Origin: Caldifarciminota bacterium
GTDB lineage: Bacteria; Hydrothermota; E44-bin80
Assembly (NCBI GenBank): GCA_023127905.1
Contig: JAGMEZ010000087.1
Coordinates: forward strand, 1-11,880
DNA length: 11,880 nucleotides
Direction of reading: 5' to 3'
The notes under the pieces are model-generated. The model made no database searches, was not told where the DNA came from, and saw only the letters and a program-made list of their open reading frames with translations. This document shows, piece after piece, positions 1 through 7,003 of this stretch. Each line of letters opens with the position of its first letter. Position 1 is the first letter of the stretch. Position numbers and translations under genes: made by a program.

Positions 1-519
1 TCCCACAGTTTCAGTAAAGTCATAGTCTAAATCCATAACCGCACCTGTTGGATGACAAGGAGCGAATGTCTTGAAAAAACGGGGTTTTTCAGCAGTTAGA
101 ACATCCATACATCCCTCGTAGAGTTCAAATCCACGCATAATGTGTCCTCGCATAATACCCATCTTTAAGAAATTAATCGGCTTGAAAAAAATACCTGCTT
201 CCATCATATTAACTGCTGCACCAGGACCAAGGCAGGTCGCAGTGCCCATTTCCAGATTGTATACAACGTATTTACCTAATTCACCTTCTAATTCAATTGC
301 TGCATATCGAGTAGCGAATTTGTTGTTGGGTACCTGATAACCCAGAATTGTATCATCCTCACCAAAATAAAATTCTGACTGCATCGCCACTGTAGCATGT
401 ATCTCTGATATACTCAAATCCTGTGCATAAATAGGACTAAAAATTACCAATAATATAAAAAGAACAAGTATTAACATATTATTTTTAATTTTATGCATCT
501 TTACCTCTTCATTATTCAT
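1..519 (-). CDS. Porin-like outer-membrane beta-barrel protein, N-terminal part (cut by window edge)
   Basis: The frame opens at ATG 519 and stays open to the window edge, giving 173 residues. The start is set by a strong Shine-Dalgarno (AAAGGAGGTGAA) lying in the last codons of the upstream gene, whose stop is only 4 nt away, so translation is probably coupled. A second ATG (M8) is possible. Residues 9-33 form a signal peptide (hydrophobic LILVLFILLVIF core, then PIYA before QD). The mature part alternates polar and hydrophobic residues and has short strand pairs (LEGELGKYVVYNLEMG; FFKPINFLKMGIMRGHIMRGFE) resembling the N-terminal strands of phosphate-selective-porin (OprO/OprP)-type barrels; this family call is tentative. 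Three cysteines are visible, which is unusual for an outer-membrane barrel. It is the fourth gene of the run starting with the TonB-dependent receptor, so it may be a second outer-membrane path for the same substrate. The C-terminus is not in the window. Confidence 0.68.
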   Translation of the reverse strand, partial: MNNEEVKMHKIKNNMLILVLFILLVIFSPIYAQDLSISEIHATVAMQSEFYFGEDDTILGYQVPNNKFATRYAAIELEGELGKYVVYNLEMGTATCLGPGAAVNMMEAGIFFKPINFLKMGIMRGHIMRGFELYEGCMDVLTAEKPRFFKTFAPCHPTGAVMDLDYDFTETVG

Positions 520-523
520 AGTT

Positions 524-1201
524 TCACCTCCTTTCAAAGCCAAATAGATCATCTGTTTGCCAATCCATAAACCTCTGTTTAAGTTCCTGCTTAGCTGATC
601 TAAATTTTTCTTTCTCTTTTTGGGTTGCAGTTTCATCGAATTTTGCCTTCTTTCTCAAATTAAAGAACTTTTCAGATCCATCTGGAAATACTTCCTCCCT
701 CAGCCATATCTTGATCTGTTTTCCTGTAGATTTTCGGATGATTATAAAAACACAGTTATCCAGAGAAATATTTTCTGCATCTGTTCCTTCTGGTAATTCG
801 AGGATAAAATCACCTCTCGTCTTAGCCCGTGTGATGAATTCAAATGCGTCTTGAGAACCTTGACCAGGAAACTCACTGATTATCCTGAAATCTTTTCTCT
901 TTGGGATTTCATCCCCGCCTGCTCCCTCTTCAGGAGGACGGGCAGGTTTCCATAGTTGAGATATAGCAAACTGAGTTACCCTAAAGCCAATAACAACACA
1001 CAGACATATATCTCCATGATACTTCCCTACGTCTTCAAGAGAAAGAACAAGTAGATTTTCTTCATCATAAATAGAGATTGGTAATAATTTAGACTCTTCC
1101 GTAGGATTTTGTGAAGCAAAGAGCATAGCGGTATTAAAGCAAAGAACACCCATTATGATCAACCCTATATGATAAAACTTTCGTTTGGTTACTTTGTACA
1201 T
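524..1201 (-). CDS. Secreted FmdE-like domain protein (degenerate)
   Basis: A 225-residue exported protein. I chose ATG 1201 because AAGGGGGAA sits about 8 nt upstream; the in-frame ATG at 1231 has AAAAGG touching it and would lengthen the region before the signal peptide. Residues 1-29 look like a signal peptide (HIGLIIMGVLCFNTAMLFA, then SQ). Residues about 56-82 (LEDVGKYHGDICLCVVIGFR) resemble the conserved HGHxCPGxxxGxR segment of the FmdE family (formylmethanofuran dehydrogenase subunit E, PF02663), keeping H62, G63 and C66 and adding C68. Residues 110-165 (QGSQDAFEFITRAKTRGDF, then TGKQIKIWL) match the order of the family's 'CGVDAIQ..TG.T.GKGNL ... TGKALRI' block, but the cysteines there are gone. 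The C-terminal 45 residues are charged and probably helical. FmdE-domain proteins are thought to bind metal; this secreted form sits among metal-uptake genes, so a periplasmic metal or metal-complex binding role is an inference. The FmdE assignment comes from motif recall. Confidence 0.6.
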   Translation of the reverse strand: MYKVTKRKFYHIGLIIMGVLCFNTAMLFASQNPTEESKLLPISIYDEENLLVLSLEDVGKYHGDICLCVVIGFRVTQFAISQLWKPARPPEEGAGGDEIPKRKDFRIISEFPGQGSQDAFEFITRAKTRGDFILELPEGTDAENISLDNCVFIIIRKSTGKQIKIWLREEVFPDGSEKFFNLRKKAKFDETATQKEKEKFRSAKQELKQRFMDWQTDDLFGFERR

Positions 1202-1268
1202 ATTTTGTTCCCCCTTTTTAAATTTAAACATCCTTTTGATTTAACTTCCAGGATTACATTCATTATTC

Positions 1269-1907
1269 TTATGATATAGAATAAGGCCCTGGAATAAAGC
1301 ACCATGCCCATAAATATTCCAATAGGGTCCATGAAGTAAGTAATAAAACAAGTACCCAAGCCATCTTTTGATTAATAGATTTTGCCCTGCGAATCTCAAT
1401 GAATGAAATCATGGCAACAATACCTATAACAATAGCTGAAGGATAGGTCAGCCAGTGGGTTTTTCCTAAAAGTTCAAATTGGTTTATCATTAGCATATGT
1501 AATACCCATATACAAAGAAACATTCCAAAACAGAACCCAAATCGCGCAGGTAAATATTTGCGTTTAATAAGAAATATCACAATGAAGGTTAATATTAATA
1601 AAGCTGGTGCAAAATGCCAGTGTGCAAGGTCAAGCCAACCAATATGTTCTAAATACTCCCCGAGAAATCCCCACAGCGATACTCCAGAAACAATTGCCCA
1701 CTGATTAGCAGTTGTTGGTTTTTCTTTACGTAACTCACTCATTACAAATGCGAATAAAGTGAATAAAGCAAGAAGAATTCCAGCTAAGTGATAGACAACT
1801 TGACTATAGCGCGAAGAGAAAACTAATAGAACATAGACACCACCAAAAAATGCGAGTGTACTTATAAATGTTTTAAAAGCAAGATTTTTAATTTTTCCTT
1901 TCTCCAT
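1269..1907 (-). CDS. Seven-helix inner-membrane protein of unknown function
   Basis: I do not recognise this protein. It has about 212 residues from ATG 1907; a GTG directly in front (1910) could also be used, and no clear Shine-Dalgarno is seen, suggesting coupling to the receptor gene that stops 16 nt upstream. About seven hydrophobic segments are visible, near residues 13-32, 37-56, 68-85, 95-114, 123-141, 152-171 and 182-203. Several potentially functional polar residues lie in or next to the membrane: SLWGFLGEYLEHIGW, then LAHWHFAP, WVLHMLM, and LLEYLWAWCF near the end. The two Leu/Glu/Tyr-rich stretches (GEYLEHIGW and LLEYLWAWC) are alike, hinting at two related halves. The pattern of membrane-embedded Glu and His would suit a transporter or a metal- or heme-binding membrane protein, but no family is claimed. 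It lies between the TonB receptor and the FmdE-like gene in one operon. Confidence 0.75.
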   Translation of the reverse strand: MEKGKIKNLAFKTFISTLAFFGGVYVLLVFSSRYSQVVYHLAGILLALFTLFAFVMSELRKEKPTTANQWAIVSGVSLWGFLGEYLEHIGWLDLAHWHFAPALLILTFIVIFLIKRKYLPARFGFCFGMFLCIWVLHMLMINQFELLGKTHWLTYPSAIVIGIVAMISFIEIRRAKSINQKMAWVLVLLLTSWTLLEYLWAWCFIPGPYSIS

Positions 1908-1923
1908 CACTATAGTAGCAAAC

Positions 1924-4314
1924 TTAGATCTTCACCTCTATTCCACTGTAAACTATACGACCTGTATATGGTGCATACATAAATGCAGCATCATCTGGAT
2001 GCTTCTCGGGCTGTACATAGTTAAAAATGTTTTTACTACCAACAAATATGTTTATCCCATAGATTGGGAAACTTTTTGCTACTCGAGCATTCAGTATATA
2101 GAATGGGTCAGTATGCTTTATATAACTTCCAGGATCTTCAACATCATCATCCTTTAAGTAGTCAATATACATTCTGCCAGTATAATCAACACCAATTCCG
2201 AAATTCCAATCAGCAGGTGTGAATCCAAAACTAACACCACCAGTAATTTTTGGAACACGTGGAATATACTTGCTGTCCTCAGCATACAGATTCTCATGTA
2301 CTGCATGGTCAACCCAGTCACTCCTATACTCTTCATACTGGGCATCTGTATAGGTAAGGTTGATGTCAACATCAAAATCATCTAAGATGAGTAATCTGGA
2401 ACCTAATTCAACTCCCTGTGTGTAGCCTTTACCCAAATTAGCCCATTCATAAGTATACCCCAATTGTTTGGATTCATCATTCGCATCCTCAAACCCAATA
2501 ATATCTTCAAGGTTTGTGCGGAAAACACTTACATTTACGCCAAATCTGTCTGCTGTACAATCTGCACCTAAGTTTATTGAAACAGATTTTTCAGGTTTCA
2601 AACCAGCAGGTTTATTTACCCTTGGTGAGCCACTACAAAGGTGCAAGTCTTCACTGAATCCATAGGGAACCCTGAAACCGGTTCCAACACTGGTTCGAAA
2701 AGCAAATTGTGAAGAGACTCTGTACATCAGAGCAACCCTTGGATTAATCGAATTTTCTGTGTACTCTAATTCAATCCTCTCTTTTGGGGCAACCTTGCCT
2801 GAGCCCCCAAAATTATCTTCCGAATGATGCATGTCATACCGTCCGCCAATAACAAGTTCAAGAACCTCACTTACAACGGGAAATTCTCCTTGAAGGTAGA
2901 TACCAACATCATTTGCATTCTTTTCACTCTCAGAAGTATACGTACCACCATAATCAGGATCATCCTCATCGACGATTACATATCTTCCTGATTCATTCAA
3001 TTCATTGTAGGAATACAGGATACCTCCTAATAGGCGGTGCCTTCCAATAGGGTGAGAATAATTAGCATCCAGAACGTAGAGATTTTCATCAGCAAGATAG
3101 GGTTCCATTTCATCTACAGGCGGTACAGTGTCCCCATGAGTGTCCATATAATCACCCAGAAAACCGTCATTGGTAGCATTTCGCTTATGGAGGGTGTAGA
3201 ATATATTAAACCCAAATTTACCACCATTCTGGAATACTGATACATAGTTTATCCCTGCCTCATACCTCGTTGTTCGAATGTTTTCTGTACCTGCCGCGAA
3301 TGGGTTTTCCCAGGTTTCAAGTTCCCCACCCTGCCTTTGCTCATTCAGGCTCCTCCCGGAGATTGTGAGTTGGTCGTCACCGACCAAACTATAAACATTT
3401 ATCCTTGTTCCGATACTTACATTGTCTGTTTTCACTCTGTCTGTAACACCATCATTGTTCTCATCAATTTCATTACCCGTATTCTTCTGTGCAAACACCA
3501 GGGCATCTAAATCACCAAATTTGCGCGAAGCTGACAGCGAAAATTCATTAGTAGCATGACTTCCAATGTTAACAGATGCTTCCACTGATGGCTCGATACT
3601 TGGCTTCTTGGTGATGATATTAATCACTCCTGCAATTGCAGAACTTCCGTACAGAGCGCTTCCAGCGCCTTTAACAATCTCTATCCTATCGATACTACCC
3701 GTAGGAACCTGCTGTAACCCATATACTGAAGCCAGACCGGAATATATTGGCTGACCATCTATCAACACCTGAACATGACCCGGTTCCAGTCCTTGCATTC
3801 TTATAATTGAAAAATTGCAGTATGAACATTGTTGTTCTACTCGTATCCCCGGTAATCCTTCCAAAGCTTCATAAAGATTTGTTGCTGCTTTTTCCTCAAG
3901 TGTCTGGGCTGTTATGACCTCTGTACGTACAGGGATATCCTTTATATATCTGGGAGTCTTGGTGCCCGTGACTACAAGCCCTCCAAGTTCAATTGAACTT
4001 TCGATGATTTCAAAATTAAGATGAGAAGTCTCCCCTGGAAAAACTCTAATTTCTTTAGTTACGGTTCTGTAACCCATCATTGTTGCCATGACCTTATAAT
4101 TTCCAGGTGCTATATTAGCAATAATATATCGTCCATTCATACCTGCAGCAGCCCCTAGGGAAGTTCCCTTGACGATAATATTTACCATTGGGAGAGGTTC
4201 TTTTGTATTCTTATCTATAACCACTCCAATAATTCTTCCAAAATCCTCAGCAAGTATAACTGCTGGTATTAAAACTACCAAACCAATTGCTACAATAATC
4301 CACTTCCTTGACAT
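1924..4314 (-). CDS. TonB-dependent outer-membrane receptor
   Basis: A full-length 796-residue receptor. ATG 4314 has an ideal Shine-Dalgarno (AAGGAGGTAAG-ATG). Order of parts: signal peptide 1-22 (ending VILA); carboxypeptidase-regulatory-like beta-sandwich about 25-104 (GVVIDKNTKEPLPMVNIIVKG ... GRYIIANIAPGNYKVMATMMGY), common in FCB-type receptors; plug about 113-238 (VVTGTKTPRYIKDIPV, LEGLPGIRVE, RMQGLEPGHVQVLIDGQP, IDRIEIVKGAGSALYGSSAIAGVINIITKKP); then the beta-barrel to the end. Receptors of this class take up scarce ligands (siderophores, heme, cobalamin, metal chelates) using TonB energy. A CxxC (C163-S-Y-C166) lies in the plug just before the RMQGL strand. The ligand cannot be read from sequence; the neighbouring feoAB, fur and dtxR-family genes point to a metal or metallophore. 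It is the first gene of the second run, behind a 187-nt leader with a candidate operator. Confidence 0.95.
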   Translation of the reverse strand: MSRKWIIVAIGLVVLIPAVILAEDFGRIIGVVIDKNTKEPLPMVNIIVKGTSLGAAAGMNGRYIIANIAPGNYKVMATMMGYRTVTKEIRVFPGETSHLNFEIIESSIELGGLVVTGTKTPRYIKDIPVRTEVITAQTLEEKAATNLYEALEGLPGIRVEQQCSYCNFSIIRMQGLEPGHVQVLIDGQPIYSGLASVYGLQQVPTGSIDRIEIVKGAGSALYGSSAIAGVINIITKKPSIEPSVEASVNIGSHATNEFSLSASRKFGDLDALVFAQKNTGNEIDENNDGVTDRVKTDNVSIGTRINVYSLVGDDQLTISGRSLNEQRQGGELETWENPFAAGTENIRTTRYEAGINYVSVFQNGGKFGFNIFYTLHKRNATNDGFLGDYMDTHGDTVPPVDEMEPYLADENLYVLDANYSHPIGRHRLLGGILYSYNELNESGRYVIVDEDDPDYGGTYTSESEKNANDVGIYLQGEFPVVSEVLELVIGGRYDMHHSEDNFGGSGKVAPKERIELEYTENSINPRVALMYRVSSQFAFRTSVGTGFRVPYGFSEDLHLCSGSPRVNKPAGLKPEKSVSINLGADCTADRFGVNVSVFRTNLEDIIGFEDANDESKQLGYTYEWANLGKGYTQGVELGSRLLILDDFDVDINLTYTDAQYEEYRSDWVDHAVHENLYAEDSKYIPRVPKITGGVSFGFTPADWNFGIGVDYTGRMYIDYLKDDDVEDPGSYIKHTDPFYILNARVAKSFPIYGINIFVGSKNIFNYVQPEKHPDDAAFMYAPYTGRIVYSGIEVKI

Positions 4315-4315
4315 C

Positions 4316-4411
4316 TTACCTCCTTACTTTATTTAATCCCCCCTGTCCCCCCTTTTTCAAAGGGGGGTAGTAGGATCGATTTTCCTTTTTCATTCTCACC
4401 ATTTTATCCAT
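4316..4411 (-). other. Possible 31-codon leader ORF ending inside the receptor gene's ribosome binding site
   Basis: In the leader of the receptor gene an ATG at 4411 opens a frame of 31 codons. It runs through the C/G-rich hairpin (read as YYPPLKKGGQGG) and stops at TAA 4318-4316, one base before the receptor ATG, so its last codons are the AGGAGG Shine-Dalgarno itself. Its own ribosome binding site is weak (AAGAAGAG touching the ATG). A ribosome ending there would sit on the receptor start, which would couple or block translation. It may be chance, because the repeat supplies an open frame by itself. Confidence 0.2.
4347..4367. repeat. C/G-tract hairpin in the receptor leader (REP-like short repeat)
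   Basis: CCCCCCTTT, a 3-nt loop (TTC), and AAAGGGGGG form a perfect 9-bp stem. A second C6 tract lies 3 nt away at 4338-4343, so on the minus-strand RNA one C6 tract can pair with either of two G6 tracts. There is no T-run after it in either direction, so it is not an intrinsic terminator. From memory, similar C5-6/TTTGAAAAAGG/G5-6 palindromes are dispersed in many unrelated bacterial genomes. Here it lies about 33-53 nt upstream of the receptor start and must be in the mRNA leader. Confidence 0.7.
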
Positions 4412-4439
4412 CTCTTCTTTACTATCGATAACCTTATCT

Positions 4440-4478
4440 AAGTTAGCAATTCCTAACTATAATAGTTAAGACTAACTT
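4440..4478. promoter_or_regulatory. Nested palindrome, candidate DtxR-family operator for the receptor operon
   Basis: The core TAACTAT-A-ATAGTTA (4454-4468) is a perfect 15-bp palindrome. It is enclosed by a second inverted pair, AAGTTAG (4440-4446) and CTAACTT (4472-4478). All arms share the TTAG/TAAC words typical of DtxR/IdeR/MntR boxes (consensus type TTAGGTTAGNCTAACCTAA). It starts 23 nt after the stop of the dtxR-family gene and lies about 126-164 nt upstream of the receptor ATG. On the minus strand the centre reads TATTATAG, a possible -10 element, although no good -35 pairs with it. The same bases could also fold as an RNA hairpin. The palindrome is seen directly; binding by the neighbouring regulator is inferred. 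Confidence 0.6.
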
Positions 4479-4501
4479 TTTAATAAAAAAATTTTACTGT
4501 C

Positions 4502-4987
4502 TCATTTAGTATCCTTTTTTCCCTCCTTTCTTTTTGGGCATGGCTCTGGGCACGTTCCATGCTCTACAAAGTATCTGAAACCAGAAAGCCAGCGGGGATC
4601 ACCATTTGAGCATGTCTCTAAAAATCTTATAAACATAACAATCCTGTCTAATATCTCTTTACTTATATAATGCTCAAATTTGCAAGCATCCTCTGCCGCT
4701 ACTCCTTTATCCGCGCCCAGTACTTCATTGAAAAATTTACAGAGTATTTTATGTTTACCATATATCTCTTTTGCTTTTTTTTCACCCTTTCTTGTGAGTT
4801 CAATATAACCATACCTCTCGTGATCAACAAGACCATTTTCATCCAGAATCTTCATTGCCCCTACAACTGATGCTGTTCTAACTTTCAAGAACTCTGCAAT
4901 ATCCTTCACTCTTACTGTTTTCTTGCTTAAGCTAACAATCCAAATTGCCTCTAAATAGTCTTCAAGGCTTGGTGTTAATTTTTTCAC
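4502..4987 (-). CDS. DtxR/MntR-family metal-dependent transcriptional repressor
   Basis: A 161-residue regulator. Residues 1-70 form the winged helix-turn-helix (PSLEDYLEAIW, VRVKDIAEFLKV, ASVVGAMKILDENGLV, HERYGYIELTRKGE). Residues 71-140 form the dimerisation and metal-binding domain (H79; E99-D-A-C102-K-F-E105-H106). No C-terminal SH3-like domain is present, as in MntR. Metal ligands are mixed by DtxR numbering: D10 is MntR-like (DtxR has Met), C102/E105/H106 are DtxR-like, and position 83, usually Glu, is Cys. A cysteine-rich tail follows (TCSNGDPRWLSGF, GTCPEPCP), ending in a basic stretch. The metal could be iron or manganese. The start is GTG 4987: the ATG at 4992 is out of frame and reads only ATG-AAG-TGA, overlapping the GTG. 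It lies 24 nt after feoB in the Fur-boxed operon and just before a palindrome it may bind. Confidence 0.9.
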   Translation of the reverse strand: MKKLTPSLEDYLEAIWIVSLSKKTVRVKDIAEFLKVRTASVVGAMKILDENGLVDHERYGYIELTRKGEKKAKEIYGKHKILCKFFNEVLGADKGVAAEDACKFEHYISKEILDRIVMFIRFLETCSNGDPRWLSGFRYFVEHGTCPEPCPKRKEGKKDTK

Positions 4988-5011
4988 TTCATAATTCCCA
5001 ATTTTTAATTT

Positions 5012-6721
5012 TCATCTCAATATAAGATTAAGGATTCCTCCTACAATTAATGTCGCTATAATCATTATTAGCACAGATTTTAACATATCCTTTATTCCTA
5101 ACTCTCTTACCATTACTGCAAATGTTGCAACACAAGGGAAATACATAGCAAGAACAACACTTGCAATCACAAGTTGTTTTAAACTCAAATTAAGAGGAAC
5201 AAGCATTCCAACCGCAACATCCTTTCTTAAAAAACCAACAACAAGAGCTGCGATCGCTTCGCTTGGAAGTCCAAAAACTTTCATCACAATGGGGGCAGTT
5301 ATTCGTGCAATAAAATCAATTATATGAAGTGCATAAAGTATGTTAACTATTAAAACACCAAGAATAACAAAAGGAACAGCTTCTTTAAGGAATCCTTTAA
5401 CACGCATCCATAGTTTCTTGAAAAGCGCACCAAAATATGGAATCCTATACGCAGGAATTTCAGTAAATATCTCAGGGCTTTCCCCTTTCAAGAAGAGATT
5501 CATTATTATTCCAAGTGAAAGCCATACTATAAAAAGTGTTCCAAAAACAAGCATAAGACCAGAAACACCTGATCTTCCAACAAGTCCTACTATCATTGCA
5601 AGTTGAGCCATACATGGAACTGCAATTGCCATCAAGGTCATACCTATAAACCTTTCTCTTCTTGTTTCAAGTATCCTCGTAGCCATAGCACCGGGAACAT
5701 TACACCCAAGTCCAAGCATCATTGGAATAATGGAAAGTCCATGAAGCCCCAATCTATGCATAACATTATCCACAAGCACGCCTAAACGGGGTAGGTACCC
5801 GGAATCTTCAAGGAAACTCAGGACAAAATAGAATGCAAATACATAAGGAAGAACTGCTGCAAAAGGAACAAATAAACCTGTTGTCAAAACACCAAAAGAT
5901 TCCATAAAGTCGATCTCTCCATCCACGAGTTTACCAATTAGAATATCATGGAGAAAACCACCAGAACCCATAATTTGAGAGAGTTTCATCATAAGTGGCG
6001 CCCACAACTTCTCGAAGATAGGTTCAAATACATAAGCTATCAGATTCTCTCCTATAAATCTTATTATCCAGAACAAAGCAAACAACAGAATTAATGCAAT
6101 AGGAATTCCTGTTCCAGGCTTTATGGATGCATCCCCCAAACGTTCAATAAATCTATGATGTCTGTGGGTAATCTTCTGAACACTGCCTATAATATTTCCA
6201 ATCTCGTGCCATCTTTCTTCTTCTTCGTAATCATATTCTCCTTTTTTTGCATCATTTATTCTCGAAACAAGTTTCTTTATCCCTTCCGCAGTTATTGCAC
6301 AGGTTGGTACAACTGGAACACCAAGTATCTCTTCAAGTTTTTCGATGTCTATGGATATCCCTGTGTGCTTTGCTTCATCAATTATATTTAAAGCTACAAT
6401 AATAGGCTTATTTGTCTTTAGTAATTGCAATGTAAGATTCAGATTTCGTTCGAGGTTTGTTGCGTCAACAACATCAATTATAATATCACCCTCTTTCAAC
6501 ATTTCAACTGCTACCTCTTCAGCTCTTGATGTAGGTTCAAGTGAATAGGTACCAGGTACATCAATTATCTCTACTTTTTCATCACCCAGTCTCATATAGC
6601 CCTTTGTAAACTCAACGGTCGTTCCTGGATAATTTGATGCAATAACTTGAACCCCTGTCAATCTCGAGAATATAACACTTTTCCCTACATTGGGATTACC
6701 CATTAAAAGAATCTTCCGCAT
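5012..6721 (-). CDS. feoB: FeoB-family ferrous iron (or manganese) transporter, short form
   Basis: A 569-residue inner-membrane transporter that imports Fe(II) (some paralogs Mn(II)), gated by an N-terminal G-domain. G-protein motifs: G1 GNPNVGKS 8-15, G2 around PGTT 32-35, G3 DVPG 54-57, G4 NIID 112-115, G5-like TCAITAEG 140-147. A helical GDI-like region follows to about 200 with a His-rich THRHHR. The membrane core holds two Gate halves: EDSGYLPR, GLGCNVPGAMATR (C340) and VPCMAQ in the first, FLRKDVAVGML and FPCVATFAV (C530) in the second. It is shorter than typical FeoB (about 650-770 residues), mostly in the G-domain-to-membrane linker and C-terminus, but all core motifs are present, so it looks complete. 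AAAAGGGG about 7 nt upstream of ATG 6721 supports the start. FeoA lies 54 nt upstream, the dtxR-family gene 24 nt downstream. Confidence 0.95.
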   Translation of the reverse strand: MRKILLMGNPNVGKSVIFSRLTGVQVIASNYPGTTVEFTKGYMRLGDEKVEIIDVPGTYSLEPTSRAEEVAVEMLKEGDIIIDVVDATNLERNLNLTLQLLKTNKPIIVALNIIDEAKHTGISIDIEKLEEILGVPVVPTCAITAEGIKKLVSRINDAKKGEYDYEEEERWHEIGNIIGSVQKITHRHHRFIERLGDASIKPGTGIPIALILLFALFWIIRFIGENLIAYVFEPIFEKLWAPLMMKLSQIMGSGGFLHDILIGKLVDGEIDFMESFGVLTTGLFVPFAAVLPYVFAFYFVLSFLEDSGYLPRLGVLVDNVMHRLGLHGLSIIPMMLGLGCNVPGAMATRILETRRERFIGMTLMAIAVPCMAQLAMIVGLVGRSGVSGLMLVFGTLFIVWLSLGIIMNLFLKGESPEIFTEIPAYRIPYFGALFKKLWMRVKGFLKEAVPFVILGVLIVNILYALHIIDFIARITAPIVMKVFGLPSEAIAALVVGFLRKDVAVGMLVPLNLSLKQLVIASVVLAMYFPCVATFAVMVRELGIKDMLKSVLIMIIATLIVGGILNLILR

Positions 6722-6775
6722 CTAAAAACCCCTTTTCCTGTTCACTTGTGCTCTTGTGTCCTACTTTAAATCTTT

Positions 6776-7003
6776 CTATTCAACAATAATCTTCTTCGCC
6801 ATTCCATATCCTATTGCAGCCCTTGTATTTCCTATTCTTACAATAACAGGTCCACGCAAAATATGGGAAGAAACCTTTTGAATTTCACAACCAGTACGTA
6901 TACCAAGTGTTTCCAATCTCCTTTTCATTCTGTGTCCACCATGAATTTCTACAACAGTAACCTTTCTATTGATTTCAACCTCAGTTAAATCTTTCCCCCT
7001 CAT
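6776..7003 (-). CDS. feoA: FeoA, small SH3-like accessory protein of ferrous iron transport
   Basis: A 75-residue cytosolic protein with the usual FeoA layout: a beta-barrel strand (RKVTVVEIHGGH), the short helix with turn typical of the family (MKRRLETLGIRTGCEIQKV), then VIVRIGNTRAAIGYGMAKKIIVE. FeoA is thought to bind FeoB and affect its activity. ATG 7003 overlaps the fur stop as ATGA, with AAAGGGGAAGAA just upstream as ribosome binding site, so its translation is coupled to fur. FeoA and FeoB are separate genes here, not fused. The adjacency with feoB makes the call firm. Confidence 0.93.
   Translation of the reverse strand: MRGKDLTEVEINRKVTVVEIHGGHRMKRRLETLGIRTGCEIQKVSSHILRGPVIVRIGNTRAAIGYGMAKKIIVE

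Noticed and set aside
140..337. Plus-strand 65-residue frame near the left edge
   Set aside because: It is the complement of the porin-like gene, which has a signal peptide and strong ribosome binding site.
1202..1231. Longer FmdE-like protein from ATG 1231
   Set aside because: The GG of its possible ribosome binding site touches the ATG, while ATG 1201 has AAGGGGGAA at proper spacing and gives a normal signal peptide.
2154..2381. Minus-strand 75-residue frame inside the receptor gene, and plus-strand frames inside the receptor, feoB and protease genes
   Set aside because: They overlap well-supported genes in other frames and show no domain, signal or ribosome binding site.
4338..4367. Terminator or attenuator in the receptor leader
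   Set aside because: No T-run follows the stem on the minus strand, so transcription termination is not supported.
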